DNA of 5,309 nucleotides from Rhizobiaceae bacterium (GTDB lineage Bacteria > Pseudomonadota > Alphaproteobacteria > Rhizobiales > Rhizobiaceae). This document shows, one piece after another, positions 1-5,309 of the stretch. Every line of letters begins with the position of its first letter. Positions within the stretch are counted from its first letter, which is position 1. The DNA is taken from positions 1 through 5,309 of the forward strand of contig JAJFMR010000427.1 of NCBI GenBank assembly GCA_020696915.1, given 5' to 3'. A program made the position numbers and the translations under genes. The notes under the pieces were generated by a model. That model was not told where the DNA came from, ran no database searches, and saw nothing but the letters and a program-made list of their open reading frames with translations.

Positions 1-825
1 GCTCTTGCCGAGCCCCTGCCATGATCGCAGGATTTCGGGAGGCGTTTCCTCGACCCCGTCATAAAAGCCCGGGATCGTGACGCGGCCGTCATCGTCATGG
101 ATGGCGCCGAGAACCTTCGCCAGTATGCGGATCGGGTTCGCCGCGGCACCGCCGAACTCGCCCGAATGCAGGTCGCGGCTGGCGGCCCGGATGGTGACCT
201 CCTCGCCTACCAGTCCCCGCAGGCCGATGCAGATGGCGGGCGTGTCGCGATCCCACATGGAGGTGTCGCAGACCATCGCGAAATCCGCCCTGAGCTCGTC
301 GGCATTGGCGGCCAGAAAGGGCTTGAGCGAAGGCGACCCGGATTCCTCCTCGCCTTCGAACAGGATGCTGACGCGGCATGGCAACTCGCCGTGCACCGCC
401 TTCCAGGCGCGGCATGCCTCAACGAAGGTCATCAGCTGACCCTTGTCGTCCGCCGAACCGCGGCCGCGGATGACCTTGCGACCCGGCCCGGCCTCACTCA
501 GCGCCGGCTCGAAGGGATCTGCCTGCCAGAGATCCAGGGGATCTACCGGCTGCACGTCGTAATGCCCGTAAAACAGGACATGCGGCGCGCCGGCCGGCCC
601 GCCGTGATGCGCCACAACCATCGGATGGCCCGCCGTTTCCCGCATGCCCGCCTCGAAGCCGATCTCCCGGAGGTCGCCGACCAGCCACCCGGCGGCCCGC
701 CGGCACTCGGACGCGAAAGCCGGATCCGTGGAGATCGAACGCATTTTCAGCAGCTCGAACAGTCGCTGCAGACTGCGGTCGAGATTGGCGTCGAGATGAT
801 CGAGCACGGGATTGAGGACGGACAT
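1..825 (-). CDS. M20-family metallopeptidase (dipeptidase-like), N-terminal 275 residues; 3' end outside window
   Basis: The product is a cytoplasmic dinuclear-zinc hydrolase of the M20 family, expected to cleave dipeptides or related amide bonds. The visible part starts MSVLNPVLDHLDANL and has no signal peptide. Motifs appear in family order: GHYDVQP at residues 87-93 (zinc ligand H88, supporting D90), GRGSADDKGQ at 121-130 (bridging ligand D126), EGEEESGS at 157-164 (catalytic E160 and ligand E161), a probable ligand D187 in VCDTSMW, and RDLHSG at 217-222, where H220 matches the His reaching across the dimer in carnosinase-type enzymes. RDLHSG and ADDKG point to the carnosinase/PepV-like branch rather than DapE or ArgE, but the substrate cannot be named. 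Relatives are about 450-470 residues, so the last zinc-binding His is beyond position 1. The start at 825 is preceded by GGAAAGG, about 10 nt upstream. It diverges from polA, with an sRNA-like locus between. Confidence 0.93.
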   Translation of the reverse strand, partial: MSVLNPVLDHLDANLDRSLQRLFELLKMRSISTDPAFASECRRAAGWLVGDLREIGFEAGMRETAGHPMVVAHHGGPAGAPHVLFYGHYDVQPVDPLDLWQADPFEPALSEAGPGRKVIRGRGSADDKGQLMTFVEACRAWKAVHGELPCRVSILFEGEEESGSPSLKPFLAANADELRADFAMVCDTSMWDRDTPAICIGLRGLVGEEVTIRAASRDLHSGEFGGAAANPIRILAKVLGAIHDDDGRVTIPGFYDGVEETPPEILRSWQGLGKS

Positions 826-835
826 TTCCGGCAGA

Positions 836-842
836 CCTTTCC
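836..842 (-). promoter_or_regulatory. Ribosome binding site of the M20 peptidase gene
   Basis: On the minus strand GGAAAGG lies about 10 nt before the ATG at 825. The purine-rich match and the position where homology begins support this start codon. Confidence 0.55.
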
Positions 843-881
843 GATTCGTGCGCGGCACCCTAGAGCGGTTCCCGGCCAGAT

Positions 882-897
882 TGAAGCCATTGCTTCA
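882..897. repeat. 16-nt inverted repeat TGAAGC-CATT-GCTTCA
   Basis: Two perfect 6-nt arms flank a 4-nt spacer, 57 nt upstream of the peptidase start. It could be a small operator or a hairpin in the peptidase leader. It follows GAGCGGTTCCC, which from memory resembles short interspersed intergenic repeats of rhizobia. Neither reading can be settled from one copy. Confidence 0.4.
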
Positions 898-983
898 CGC
901 GTCAGGAGCCGACGGGGAACCGGGCATTTCGGTGCAAATGGTCTTGTGGTCTTGCGGAAGGCTGGACAGGTAGCCAGGCGGGC

Positions 984-1023
984 AAAAAAATGCCGCCGTG
1001 GTGGAGGGGACGACCACGGCGGC
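984..1023 (-). terminator. Intrinsic terminator of the small RNA
   Basis: An 11-bp perfect stem (1013-1023 with 992-1002, arms GCCGCCGTGGT and ACCACGGCGGC) encloses a 10-nt loop. On the minus strand it is followed after one A by seven T (990-984). It lies about 160 nt upstream of the peptidase start and so ends a transcript begun upstream of that gene, not the gene itself. Confidence 0.88.
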
Positions 1024-1130
1024 GCTACTATAATCGCGGCGGCTCGGAGAGGGGGATGAGGCCGCCGCCTTTACGTCCGGTATAGGCGGGGGACGGGCCT
1101 TACTCCGGACTTCGGCAAAAACTGCCGATG
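984..1130 (-). ncRNA. Candidate trans-acting small RNA, alpha-r7 (Smr7C)-like, about 147 nt
   Basis: Seen in the sequence, in transcription order: a small 6-bp stem-loop (1128-1112); hairpin 1 (1110-1075) closed by GTCCGG/CCGGAC with an inner AGGC/GCCT stem and loop CCGTCCCCC; hairpin 2 (1068-1036) with an 8-bp GCGGCGGC/GCCGCCGC stem and a 17-nt loop containing ATCCCCCTCTCC; then a terminator hairpin with loop CGTCCCCTCC and a run of seven U. A promoter-like pair ends 7 nt before the predicted 5' end. No open frame with coding character is seen here. From memory, alpha-r7 sRNAs of Hyphomicrobiales are 134-159 nt, have a conserved multi-hairpin fold, and the S. meliloti member lies next to polA; size, fold and location all fit. 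Family membership is inferred because no alignment was possible. The C-rich loops suggest pairing with G-rich Shine-Dalgarno regions of target mRNAs. Alternatively it is a terminated leader upstream of the peptidase gene. Confidence 0.72.
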
Positions 1131-1136
1131 GCCGTT

Positions 1137-1165
1137 ATTTGAGGCGGTCAACATGGCGATTCAAG
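1137..1165 (-). promoter_or_regulatory. Candidate sigma-70 promoter of the small RNA
   Basis: Minus-strand CTTGAA (1165-1160) matches five of six bases of the rhizobial -35 consensus CTTGAC. A 17-nt spacer separates it from TCAAAT (1142-1137), a modest -10 match (four of six to TATAAT). The implied start is near 1130, just ahead of the first stem-loop, giving a 147-nt transcript that ends at the U run. The agreement of start, fold and length is the main support. Confidence 0.5.
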
Positions 1166-1175
1166 GGCACGCACA

Positions 1176-1189
1176 TTACAATTGTGTAA
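1176..1189. promoter_or_regulatory. Palindromic element in the sRNA-polA divergent region
   Basis: TTAC-AATTGT-GTAA has perfect 4-nt arms and contains the 8-bp palindrome ACAATTGT (1178-1185). It is the most A/T-rich spot between the sRNA promoter and polA, so it may be an operator or part of a promoter. The rest of 1166-1324 contains no gene I can support; it probably carries the polA promoter and leader, but I found no convincing -35/-10 pair for polA. Confidence 0.3.
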
Positions 1190-1324
1190 CAAGCGCGTGA
1201 TCCATTCGTGGCCTAATCGTTGTCGGTGCCTGTCGGCGGATCCCTTCCGGAAGCGGTTGCCGGTGGGCTCCTGCCCGGCCCTTTGGCCTCGACACGGCTC
1301 CGGCTCCCGGGCTAGGGCTAGGCC

Positions 1325-2542
1325 ATGAAAAAGGGCGACCATCTCTTTCTCGTCGACGGCTCCGGCTACATTTTTCGCGCCTACCATGCGCTGCCTCCGC
1401 TCAACCGGAAATCGGACGGCCTGCCGACCGGAGCGGTGCTCGGCTTCTGCAACATGGTCTGGAAGCTCGTCCAGGACTCCCGCAGCACCGATGCCCGCGT
1501 GTCGCCGACGCATTTTGCGGTGATCTTCGACTACTCGGCGAAAACCTTCAGGCACGATCTCTATGCCGAGTACAAGGCGAACCGCCAGGCGCCCCCGGAC
1601 GATCTGATACCGCAGTTCGGGCTCATCCGTGAAGCCACGCGCGCCTTCGACCTGCCCTGCATCGAGATGGAAGGGTTCGAGGCCGACGACATAATCGCCA
1701 CCTATGCGAGGCTCGCCTGCGAGGCCGAGGCCGATACGACGATCGTCTCGTCGGACAAGGATCTGATGCAGCTCGTCGGCGAAACGGTCACCATGTACGA
1801 CCCGATGAAGGACCGGCAGATCGGCATTGCCGAAGTCGCCGAGAAATGGGGCGTGCCACCGGAAAGAATGATCGATCTGCAGGCGCTGACCGGCGATTCG
1901 GTCGACAATGTGCCGGGCGTGCCGGGCATCGGGCCGAAGACAGCGGCGCTGCTCCTGGAACAGTTCGGGGACCTCGACACGCTGCTTTCGCGCGCCGCCG
2001 AAATCAAGCAGGACAAGCGGCGGCAGGCCATCCTCGACAATGCCGACAAGGCGCGCATTTCCCGCGAGCTGGTGCGGCTGAAGAACGACGTGCCGTTGCC
2101 GGAAGCACTGGATGAACTCGCATTGCGGCCGCCCAACGGACCCAGGCTGATCGCCTTTTTGAAGGCGCTGGAGTTCACCTCGCTCACCCGCCGCGTCGCC
2201 GAGGCGACAGGCACCGATCTTGCCGCAATCGAGGCAGCTGCCGTCGCGGTGAGCACCACCGATATCCACGGTCCGGACATGGGCGCAGGCACGCCGCCGC
2301 CCGACGCGGCCGCGGCCTTGCCGGGCGGACAGCGGGAAGGGGGCAGGCCGGCGGCTGCCCCGCTTTCGGGACGCGCACCACTTCCTCCGACCCCATGCAG
2401 GCCGACATCGTCGGCCTGGCGCTGGCCACCGGAGCAGGGCGCGCCGGCTACGTGCCGATCGCGCATCGCCGTGGCCCGGGCGACCTGCTCGGCGGCCTCG
2501 CCGAGGGCCAGGTGCCGATCCGGGCCGCGCTGGCGCTGTTGA
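1325..2542 (+). CDS. polA: DNA polymerase I, N-terminal 5' nuclease domain (first reading frame)
   Basis: This frame encodes the FEN-like 5'-3' nuclease that removes RNA primers and flaps. Visible motifs: LVDGSGYIFRAYHAL at residues 9-23 with metal ligand D11; a conserved VIFDYSAKTFRHDLYAEYK block from residue 66 with D69; EGFEADDIIAT at 117-126 with D121 and D122; SSDKDLMQL at 142-150 with D144 and D146; and the helix-hairpin-helix DNA-binding segment TGDSVDNVPGVPGIGPKTA at 189-207. The nuclease domain appears complete to about residue 290, followed by a linker with HGPDMGAGTPPP. Homology fades near residue 335-340 (about 2340); the last 65 or so residues before the stop at 2540-2542 are proline- and arginine-rich and look out of frame. 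If translated as is, the product is 405 residues: a free 5' nuclease with a spurious tail. The ATG at 1325 starts just before the conserved core; the upstream AGGGCTAGG is only a weak ribosome binding site. Confidence 0.85.
   Translation: MKKGDHLFLVDGSGYIFRAYHALPPLNRKSDGLPTGAVLGFCNMVWKLVQDSRSTDARVSPTHFAVIFDYSAKTFRHDLYAEYKANRQAPPDDLIPQFGLIREATRAFDLPCIEMEGFEADDIIATYARLACEAEADTTIVSSDKDLMQLVGETVTMYDPMKDRQIGIAEVAEKWGVPPERMIDLQALTGDSVDNVPGVPGIGPKTAALLLEQFGDLDTLLSRAAEIKQDKRRQAILDNADKARISRELVRLKNDVPLPEALDELALRPPNGPRLIAFLKALEFTSLTRRVAEATGTDLAAIEAAAVAVSTTDIHGPDMGAGTPPPDAAAALPGGQREGGRPAAAPLSGRAPLPPTPCRPTSSAWRWPPEQGAPATCRSRIAVARATCSAASPRARCRSGPRWRC
2339..2343 (+). other. polA: G5 homopolymer, most likely site of the polA frame change
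   Basis: Upstream frame reads LPGGQREGG; downstream frame reads QAGGCPAFGTRTTSSDPMQ, the last part recognisable as the start of the exonuclease domain. Third-position G/C preference favours the first frame up to about here and the second frame after it. One additional G would fuse the frames. The run does not form a canonical X-XXY-YYZ slippery heptamer in the upstream frame. Confidence 0.5.
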
Positions 2543-4125
2543 AACCGCTCCTGGAGGACCGCTCGGTCCTCAAGATCGGCGCCGACGTCAAACACCACTA
2601 CGTCGTCATGAACCGCCACGGCGCCGAGCTCTGCCCCTATGACGACGTGACGCTGATCTCCTACGTGCTCAACGGCGGCACGGCGGGTGGCCACGACCTC
2701 GCCTCGCTCGCCGACGCCTGGCTCGGCCACAAGGTTCGCGATCTCAAGGAACTGACGGGATCGGGGAAGAGTGCCGTCGCCTTCGCCGACGTCGATCCCG
2801 CCAACGCCGCCGCCTGGGCCGCGGAAGCTGCCGACGTGGCCCTGCGACTGTGGCAGGTGCTGAAGCCCAGGCTGGCGATGGACGGCATCGTTTCGGTTTA
2901 CGAACGCCTGGAGCGGCCCCTGGTCCCGGTGCTGGCGAGGATGGAGCAGCGCGGCATTTCGGTGGACCGGCAGATCCTGTCGCGCCTGTCGGGCGAACTG
3001 GCGCAGGGGGCTGCCCGGCTCGAGCACGAGATTTACGAGCTCGCCGGGGAGCGCTTCACCATCGGCTCGCCGAAGCAGCTCGGCGACATCCTGTTCGGCC
3101 GCATGGGGCTGCCCGGCGGCAGCAAGACCAGGACAGGGCAGTGGGCGACGACCGCCCAGGTGCTGGAGGAACTCGCCGCCGAAGGCCATGAGCTGCCGCG
3201 CAAGATCGTCGACTGGCGGCAGATGACCAAGCTGAAGTCGACCTACACCGACGCGCTGCCGGGTTACGTCAATCCCCAGACCGGCCGCGTCCATACTTCC
3301 TACGCCCTTGCCGCGACGACCACGGGGCGGCTCTCCTCCTCGGAACCCAACCTGCAGAACATCCCGGTGCGCACGACGGAGGGCCGCAAGATCCGCGGCG
3401 CCTTCATCGCCGGCAAGGGCAACAAGCTGGTGTCCGCCGACTACAGCCAGATCGAGCTGCGCGTGCTTGCCCATGTCGCTGACATTCATCAGCTCAGGCA
3501 GGCATTCGCCGCCGGCGCCGACATCCATGCGGCCACGGCCTCGGAGATGTTCGGCGTGCCGGTCGAGGGCATGCCTGGCGAGATACGCCGCCGCGCCAAG
3601 GCCATCAATTTCGGCATCATCTACGGGATTTCGGCGTTTGGCCTGGCAGGGCAGCTGTCGATCCCGCGCGAGGAGGCCGCGGACTACATCAAGAGATATT
3701 TCGAGCGGTTTCCCGGAATTCGCGACTATATCGAGACGACCAAGGACTTTGCCCGCCGGCACGGCTATGTCGAGACGATTTTCGGGCGGCGCATCCACTA
3801 TCCCGACATCCGCGCCTCGAACGTCCATCTGCGCTCCTTCAGCGAGCGGGCGTCGACCAACGCCCGCCTGCAGGGCACGGCGGCCGACATCATCCGCCGC
3901 GCAATGGTGCGCATGGACGATGCCCTGGCGCGCGAACGTCTTTCGGCGCGCATGCTCCTGCAGGTTCACGACGAGCTCATTTTCGAGGTCGCGGAGGACG
4001 AGGTGGAGGCGACCATACCGGTGGTGCAGCGGGTGATGGAGAACGCCGCCATGCCGGCGGTGTCGCTCTCGGTGCCGCTCCAGGTCGACGCGCGCGCCGC
4101 CGACAACTGGGACGAGGCGCATTGA
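2395..4125 (+). CDS. polA: DNA polymerase I, Klenow-like part: degenerate 3'-5' exonuclease plus complete family A polymerase (second reading frame)
   Basis: Coordinates give the first ATG in this frame; homology begins slightly earlier, near 2359, and no Shine-Dalgarno sequence precedes 2395, so this is probably not a natural start. Residues 1-160 are a proofreading-type exonuclease fold with its catalytic residues replaced. The polymerase domain is intact: TGRLSSSEPNLQNIP (310-324), motif A SADYSQIELR (347-356) with metal ligand D349, O-helix RRRAKAINFGIIYG (398-411) with K402, F406 and Y410, and motif C LLQVHDELIFEV (521-532) with H525 and metal ligand D526. F406 is the residue that discriminates against dideoxynucleotides in Pol I enzymes. 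The C-terminus ends normally, at NWDEAH. The polymerase should be active in gap filling and primer replacement if it is made, but without proofreading. Confidence 0.88.
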   Translation: MQADIVGLALATGAGRAGYVPIAHRRGPGDLLGGLAEGQVPIRAALALLKPLLEDRSVLKIGADVKHHYVVMNRHGAELCPYDDVTLISYVLNGGTAGGHDLASLADAWLGHKVRDLKELTGSGKSAVAFADVDPANAAAWAAEAADVALRLWQVLKPRLAMDGIVSVYERLERPLVPVLARMEQRGISVDRQILSRLSGELAQGAARLEHEIYELAGERFTIGSPKQLGDILFGRMGLPGGSKTRTGQWATTAQVLEELAAEGHELPRKIVDWRQMTKLKSTYTDALPGYVNPQTGRVHTSYALAATTTGRLSSSEPNLQNIPVRTTEGRKIRGAFIAGKGNKLVSADYSQIELRVLAHVADIHQLRQAFAAGADIHAATASEMFGVPVEGMPGEIRRRAKAINFGIIYGISAFGLAGQLSIPREEAADYIKRYFERFPGIRDYIETTKDFARRHGYVETIFGRRIHYPDIRASNVHLRSFSERASTNARLQGTAADIIRRAMVRMDDALARERLSARMLLQVHDELIFEVAEDEVEATIPVVQRVMENAAMPAVSLSVPLQVDARAADNWDEAH

Positions 4126-4156
4126 GAATCGGCCGCGGCGGCGAAACCCGCGCGCA

Positions 4157-4223
4157 CTGTCGAAAGCCGGCACCGGCCATCGCCAGCATCGACAAGGAGC
4201 CCGCGGATCCGTATTTTCGACAG
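4157..4223. repeat. 9-bp inverted repeat in the polA-propeller gap
   Basis: CTGTCGAAA (4157-4165) and TTTCGACAG (4215-4223) are perfect inverse complements 49 nt apart, with a smaller GCCGG/CCGGC palindrome (4166-4177) directly inside the left arm. The pair could close a structured RNA after polA or flank a regulatory site. There is no clean U run after the right arm, so I do not call a terminator. Confidence 0.35.
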
Positions 4224-4253
4224 CACGGCGGGGAACAGGATCTGGAAGCTGAC

Positions 4254-4257
4254 GGAG
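4254..4257 (+). promoter_or_regulatory. Ribosome binding site of the propeller gene
   Basis: GGAG lies 7 nt upstream of the ATG at 4265, an optimal distance, and supports that start. Confidence 0.6.
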
Positions 4258-4264
4258 TAGCCGC

Positions 4265-5308
4265 ATGGCGAAGAACGTGCTCGTCCTCATCGGCACCAAG
4301 AAGGGTGCCTTCATAGCCCGCAGCGACGGCGCCCGCCGCACGTGGACGCTTGAGGGCCCGTTCTGCGAGACCTGGCCGATGAACCATGTGATCGCCGATC
4401 CGGCAACCGGAACGATCTACGGAGCCGGCGGCAACGAGTGGTTCGGGCCGGCCGTCTGGCGCTCGACCGACATGGGCAAAAGCTGGTCGCATTCGAGCGA
4501 CGGCCTCGCCTATGCTTCCGGAGAAGAGCCCGTGAAGACCGTCTGGAGCCTAGCCCCCGGCGGCGGTGCGCTCCATGCCGGCGTGCAGCCGGCCGGCCTG
4601 TTCCGGAGCGAGGACCAGGGCCTGTCGTGGCGGCATGTGGAAGGGCTGCAGAAGCACCCGTCACGGCCGCAATGGTCCCCCGGCGGCGCCGGGCTCATCC
4701 TGCATTCGCTGCTGATCCATCCCGATGACGGTCAGAAGATATGGGTCGGCATCTCGGCGGCCGGCGTCTTCTACAGCGCCGACGGCGGCAATAGCTGGGA
4801 GCCGCGCAACAGCGGCACGCGGGCGGATTTTCTACCCGAAGGCCAGAATTATCCGGAATTCGGCCAATGCGTTCACTGCCTGGTGATGGCGCCGGGAAAC
4901 GCGGACCTGCTCTACCAGCAAAACCATTGCGGCATGTACAGGAGCGACGACGGCGGCCGGCGCTGGGAAAGCATCGAGGCGGGGCTGCCGTCTTCCTTCG
5001 GCTTCCCGGCGGCGGTCCATCCGCGCGACAGGTCGACTCTGTATCTGGTGCCTCTCAATGGCGATTCGGCCGGCCGCTACGTGCCGGACGGCAAAGCGGC
5101 GGTGTGGCGGACCCGCGACGGCGGCGAAAGCTGGCAAGCGCTACGGGAGGGCCTGCCGCAGAAGAACGCTTTCTTCGGCGTGCTCCGCCAGGCCATGGCG
5201 ACCGACCGGATGGAACCGGCAGGAGTCTATTTCGGAACCAATGGCGGGGCGCTCTTCGCGAGCGCCGATGAAGGCGAGAGCTGGCAGGCGATCGCCGAAC
5301 ATCTGCCG
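4265..5308 (+). CDS. BNR/Asp-box repeat beta-propeller protein (sialidase/sortilin-like fold), N-terminal 348 residues; 3' end outside window
   Basis: The protein starts MAKNVLVLIGTKKGAF and is built of repeated propeller blades marked by Asp-box motifs of the form S-x-D-x-G-x-S/x-W: WRSTDMGKSW (65-74), FRSEDQGLSW (113-122), FYSADGGNSW (169-178), YRSDDGGRRW (225-234), WRTRDGGESW (281-290) and FASADEGESW (331-340), with a degenerate one at 19-27. There is no signal peptide or membrane segment, so it is probably cytoplasmic, unlike secreted sialidases. Proteins of this kind are often labelled exo-alpha-sialidase or glycosyl hydrolase by fold alone; I see no catalytic evidence for sialidase activity and would not assign it. 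C202, C205 and C222 sit in QCVHC and QQNHCGMY, adjacent to blade motifs, which may be a family-specific site. In rhizobia I recall relatives lying next to a small MoaD/ThiS-like gene; that would fall beyond this window. The reading is open to the window edge. Confidence 0.85.
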   Translation, partial: MAKNVLVLIGTKKGAFIARSDGARRTWTLEGPFCETWPMNHVIADPATGTIYGAGGNEWFGPAVWRSTDMGKSWSHSSDGLAYASGEEPVKTVWSLAPGGGALHAGVQPAGLFRSEDQGLSWRHVEGLQKHPSRPQWSPGGAGLILHSLLIHPDDGQKIWVGISAAGVFYSADGGNSWEPRNSGTRADFLPEGQNYPEFGQCVHCLVMAPGNADLLYQQNHCGMYRSDDGGRRWESIEAGLPSSFGFPAAVHPRDRSTLYLVPLNGDSAGRYVPDGKAAVWRTRDGGESWQALREGLPQKNAFFGVLRQAMATDRMEPAGVYFGTNGGALFASADEGESWQAIAEHLP

Positions 5309-5309
5309 A

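Larger units (their letters stand above)
1325..4125 (+). pseudogene. polA: polA, DNA polymerase I, interrupted by a frame change (whole locus)
   Basis: This locus encodes DNA polymerase I, which removes RNA primers and fills gaps in lagging-strand synthesis and excision repair. Homology is collinear from the 5' nuclease domain through a degenerate exonuclease domain to the polymerase domain, but the reading frame changes between about 2330 and 2350. The first frame stops at 2540-2542 and the second is closed upstream by a stop at 2113-2115. One extra base at the G5 run 2339-2343 would join them into 933 residues, close to the 928 of the E. coli enzyme. The domains on both sides are well conserved and show normal codon use, so decay, if real, is recent. 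A sequencing or assembly error is the simplest explanation; a true mutation, or two separate polypeptides, are the alternatives. The locus diverges from the sRNA and is followed by the propeller gene after 139 nt. Confidence 0.85.

Noticed and set aside
97..1059. A 320-codon plus-strand open frame opposite the peptidase gene and the sRNA
   Set aside because: The minus strand carries clear M20 motifs across 1-825; the tail of this frame runs through the terminator hairpin. It is a shadow.
1112..1128. Second terminator at the small 6-bp TCGGCA/TGCCGA hairpin
   Set aside because: The T-rich stretch is inside the loop, not after the stem, on the minus strand, and there is no U run on the plus-strand side. 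It fits better as the 5' hairpin of the sRNA.
1244..1253. Perfect 10-bp palindrome CTTCCGGAAG upstream of polA
   Set aside because: Short and GC-rich, without flanking symmetry or an associated promoter; such palindromes are expected by chance at this composition.
1148..2269. A 373-codon minus-strand open frame running from polA into the intergenic region
   Set aside because: It is antisense to the well-supported 5' nuclease domain, without recognisable motifs, and ends in the sRNA promoter region.
2335..2345. Programmed -1 ribosomal frameshift in polA
   Set aside because: The direction would fit, but the in-frame GAA GGG GGC is not a canonical slippery heptamer, I see no compelling downstream pseudoknot, and I know of no programmed frameshift in polA. 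An indel is simpler.
1702..4341. An 879-codon open frame on the minus strand opposite polA
   Set aside because: It lies opposite a recognisable polA, shows no domain, is arginine/histidine-rich in the way of high-GC antisense frames, and crosses the gene boundary. It is a compositional shadow.

Overview
The window looks like chromosomal DNA of a high-GC alphaproteobacterium, most likely order Hyphomicrobiales (rhizobia-type, perhaps near Mesorhizobium). This rests on base composition, strong G/C preference at third codon positions, the rhizobial flavour of the Pol I protein and the sRNA-like locus. No mobile element, tRNA, rRNA or CRISPR array is visible.

Layout. (1) 1-825, minus strand: first 275 codons of an M20-family dinuclear-zinc dipeptidase/amidohydrolase; its 3' end is off the window. 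(2) 826-1324: a 499-bp divergent intergenic region that is not empty. On the minus strand it holds a promoter-like pair, a series of stem-loops with C-rich loops, and a textbook intrinsic terminator (11-bp perfect stem followed by seven U). Together these predict an independent small RNA of about 147 nt, resembling the alpha-r7 (Smr7C) family that I recall lying beside polA in rhizobia. (3) 1325-4125, plus strand: polA (DNA polymerase I), interrupted by a frame change near 2339-2350. The 5' nuclease domain is in one frame; the vestigial 3'-5' exonuclease domain and the complete polymerase domain follow in another. Adding one base at the G5 run would give a 933-residue protein. Independently of the frame change, all three proofreading motifs have lost their catalytic residues. 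(4) 4126-4264: a short gap with a 9-bp inverted repeat and a good ribosome binding site. (5) 4265-5308, plus strand: first 348 codons of a BNR/Asp-box beta-propeller protein, cut by the window edge.

The peptidase, the sRNA and polA look like separate transcription units: the sRNA diverges from polA, and its terminator separates it from the peptidase gene downstream. The propeller gene could be read through from polA or have its own promoter. Most interesting are the predicted sRNA and the Pol I with a dead exonuclease and a split frame.
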